The position numbers were made by a program, and so were the translations under genes. Of a DNA stretch of 5,909 bases, positions 4,999 to 5,909 are shown piece after piece. This DNA is from Actinomycetota bacterium (GTDB lineage Bacteria; Actinomycetota; Thermoleophilia; Gaiellales; Gaiellaceae): assembly GCA_005883235.1 (NCBI GenBank), contig VAYE01000230.1, forward strand, positions 1-5,909, in the 5' to 3' direction. Under the pieces are notes generated by a model that saw only the letters and a list, made by a program, of their open reading frames with translations, did no database searches and was not told the DNA's origin. The first letter of the stretch is position 1. Every line of letters begins with the position of its first letter.

Positions 4999-5871
4999 TC
5001 AGATGCGGAGGAAGCGGCGGAGCGTGATCCCGGAGCCGGCGGCTCCGAGGCCGAGGCCCACACCGAGGATCGCGAGCGCGTTCAGGACGAAGGGGATCGC
5101 GCTGACGTCGCTGCCCGCGTCGATGTGGCCTAGGATCGCGGGCAGCACGAGCTCCTTGCCGAGCAAGAGCAGCACGACCGCCGCCAGCGAGCCCACTAGG
5201 CCCGTGATCAGCCCCTCCAGCATGAACGGGCCGCGAACGAACCAGTTCGTGGCGCCGACGAGCTTCATCACCTCGATCTCGCGCCGCCTGGAGAAGATGG
5301 AGAGCCGGATCGTGTTGGCGATCAGGAGCGTCGCGGCGACGAGGAGGATGAGCACCGCGATCACGAACACGAGCTCGATCACGCGCGCGACGCGGAGGAT
5401 CCGCTTGGCCGTCTTCTTGCCGTAGTTGAGGTTGTCCACCCCGGGCGGGTGCGGGAGGAAGCTTCGGTAGATCGCATCCGCATACTCGGCCTTCTTCGGC
5501 TCCACCTCCTCGGAGGCGGGAAGCGGGTTCGACGGCAGCGTCCCGGCCTTGAAGAGGTCGGGGAAGCGCTTCTTCATCCGCGCGAGCGCCTCGTCTTTCG
5601 AGACGAATGTGTAGCTCTTGACGCGCGGATCCTTGTCGAGCTTCGCGGCCACGCCGTTGATCTGGGCAGCGCTCGCGTCCTGCGTGAAGTAGACCTTGAC
5701 GATGACCTCTTTCTTCACGTGGTGGCTCCAGGAGACGACCCACGTGCCGAGGGCGATCAGCACCCCGAGCAGGAACATCCCGATGAGGACGGTCATCGTG
5801 GCCGCGAGGGTCGTCGAGGCGCTTGCGCGCAACGAGCGCAGCGCCTCCGAGACGATCATCCGCGACCTCAT
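4999..5871 (-). CDS. ftsX: cell division protein FtsX (ABC transporter-type permease)
   Basis: FtsX is the membrane half of FtsEX, which converts ATP hydrolysis by FtsE into activation of cell-wall hydrolases at the septum. The 290-residue length is normal. The N-terminus has the family's SEALRSLR amphipathic start, then membrane segment 1 (about 20-46). An extracellular loop of about 105 residues follows, with VKVYF (59-63), an SKDEAL element and NPLPAS (115-120). Segments 2 (about 162-187), 3 (about 210-237) and 4 (about 260-283) form the usual permease core. RRREIEVMKLVGAT (195-208) is the conserved cytoplasmic coupling region that contacts FtsE. The ATG at 5869-5871 overlaps the ftsE stop (ATGA), which supports this start. 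A GAGG before an ATG at 5859 gives an alternative start four residues later. GGAGG, 12 nt upstream, pairs with CCTCC next to the start. rnr begins just downstream. Confidence 0.96.
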   Translation of the reverse strand: MRSRMIVSEALRSLRASASTTLAATMTVLIGMFLLGVLIALGTWVVSWSHHVKKEVIVKVYFTQDASAAQINGVAAKLDKDPRVKSYTFVSKDEALARMKKRFPDLFKAGTLPSNPLPASEEVEPKKAEYADAIYRSFLPHPPGVDNLNYGKKTAKRILRVARVIELVFVIAVLILLVAATLLIANTIRLSIFSRRREIEVMKLVGATNWFVRGPFMLEGLITGLVGSLAAVVLLLLGKELVLPAILGHIDAGSDVSAIPFVLNALAILGVGLGLGAAGSGITLRRFLRI

Positions 5872-5909
5872 TCGGAGGCGTACCCTCCGCGCCGCTCGTC
5901 ACGCGCGAG
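5868..5909 (-). CDS. ftsE: cell division ATP-binding protein FtsE, C-terminal end (runs off right edge)
   Basis: The last 13 codons and stop of the gene upstream of ftsX read LARDERRGGYASE, then TGA at 5868-5870. This matches the typical actinobacterial FtsE tail (RDE-x-RG-x-Y). The TGA overlaps the ftsX ATG as ATGA, the usual ftsE-ftsX arrangement, so the two are translationally coupled. FtsE is the ATPase partner of FtsX; its nucleotide-binding motifs lie outside the window. The assignment rests on the short tail plus the ftsX context. Confidence 0.8.
   Translation of the reverse strand, partial: LARDERRGGYASE

Noticed and set aside
3678..5027. Long plus-strand open frame of 449 codons opposite rnr
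   Set aside because: Arg/Glu/Ala-rich antisense shadow of a well-supported RNase R gene; long antisense frames are expected at this GC content.
1..5909. tmRNA, tRNA, CRISPR array or insertion sequence
   Set aside because: tmRNA often follows smpB, but that side is outside the window; no cloverleaf, regularly spaced repeat or transposase was seen.

Overview
The window is GC-rich bacterial chromosome that reads as Actinomycetota. By eye the gene order and protein style fit a deep-branching class such as Thermoleophilia, but this is inference because no rRNA or marker alignment could be run. Nearly every gene lies on the minus strand, so biological reading order runs from the right edge to the left edge.

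Right part (about 3453-5909): a conserved housekeeping block. It holds the last codons of ftsE, complete ftsX overlapping it by ATGA, and a ribonuclease R/II-family exoribonuclease (rnr) 7 nt further on. FtsEX is the ABC-type complex that controls peptidoglycan hydrolysis at division. The rnr product has all the visible RNB catalytic landmarks but lacks a standard start codon near its expected start, and its C-terminal S1 domain looks shortened. A perfect 10-bp hairpin overlaps the rnr stop codon.

Middle part (about 2099-3452): a lower-GC accessory stretch. It contains a small convergent plus-strand membrane ORF that may carry a frameshift, an intergenic region rich in inverted repeats with a good sigma70-type promoter on the minus strand, a short aromatic-rich ORF whose 5' end looks broken, and an overlapping gene for a membrane-anchored extracellular protein.

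Left part (1-1940): a secreted protein predicted to form a seven-bladed kelch-like beta-propeller, a GNAT-like acetyltransferase, and the first 39 codons of smpB at the left edge. rnr and smpB are adjacent in many Gram-positive bacteria and act together in trans-translation and nonstop-mRNA decay. Here about 3.3 kb of cargo separates them, and this insertion is the most notable architectural feature.

No mobile-element gene, CRISPR array, tRNA, rRNA or tmRNA was seen. I found no clear evidence of a new multi-gene system. The best candidates for undescribed biology are the promoter/palindrome region at 2992-3085 with the two genes downstream of it, and the altered RNase R.
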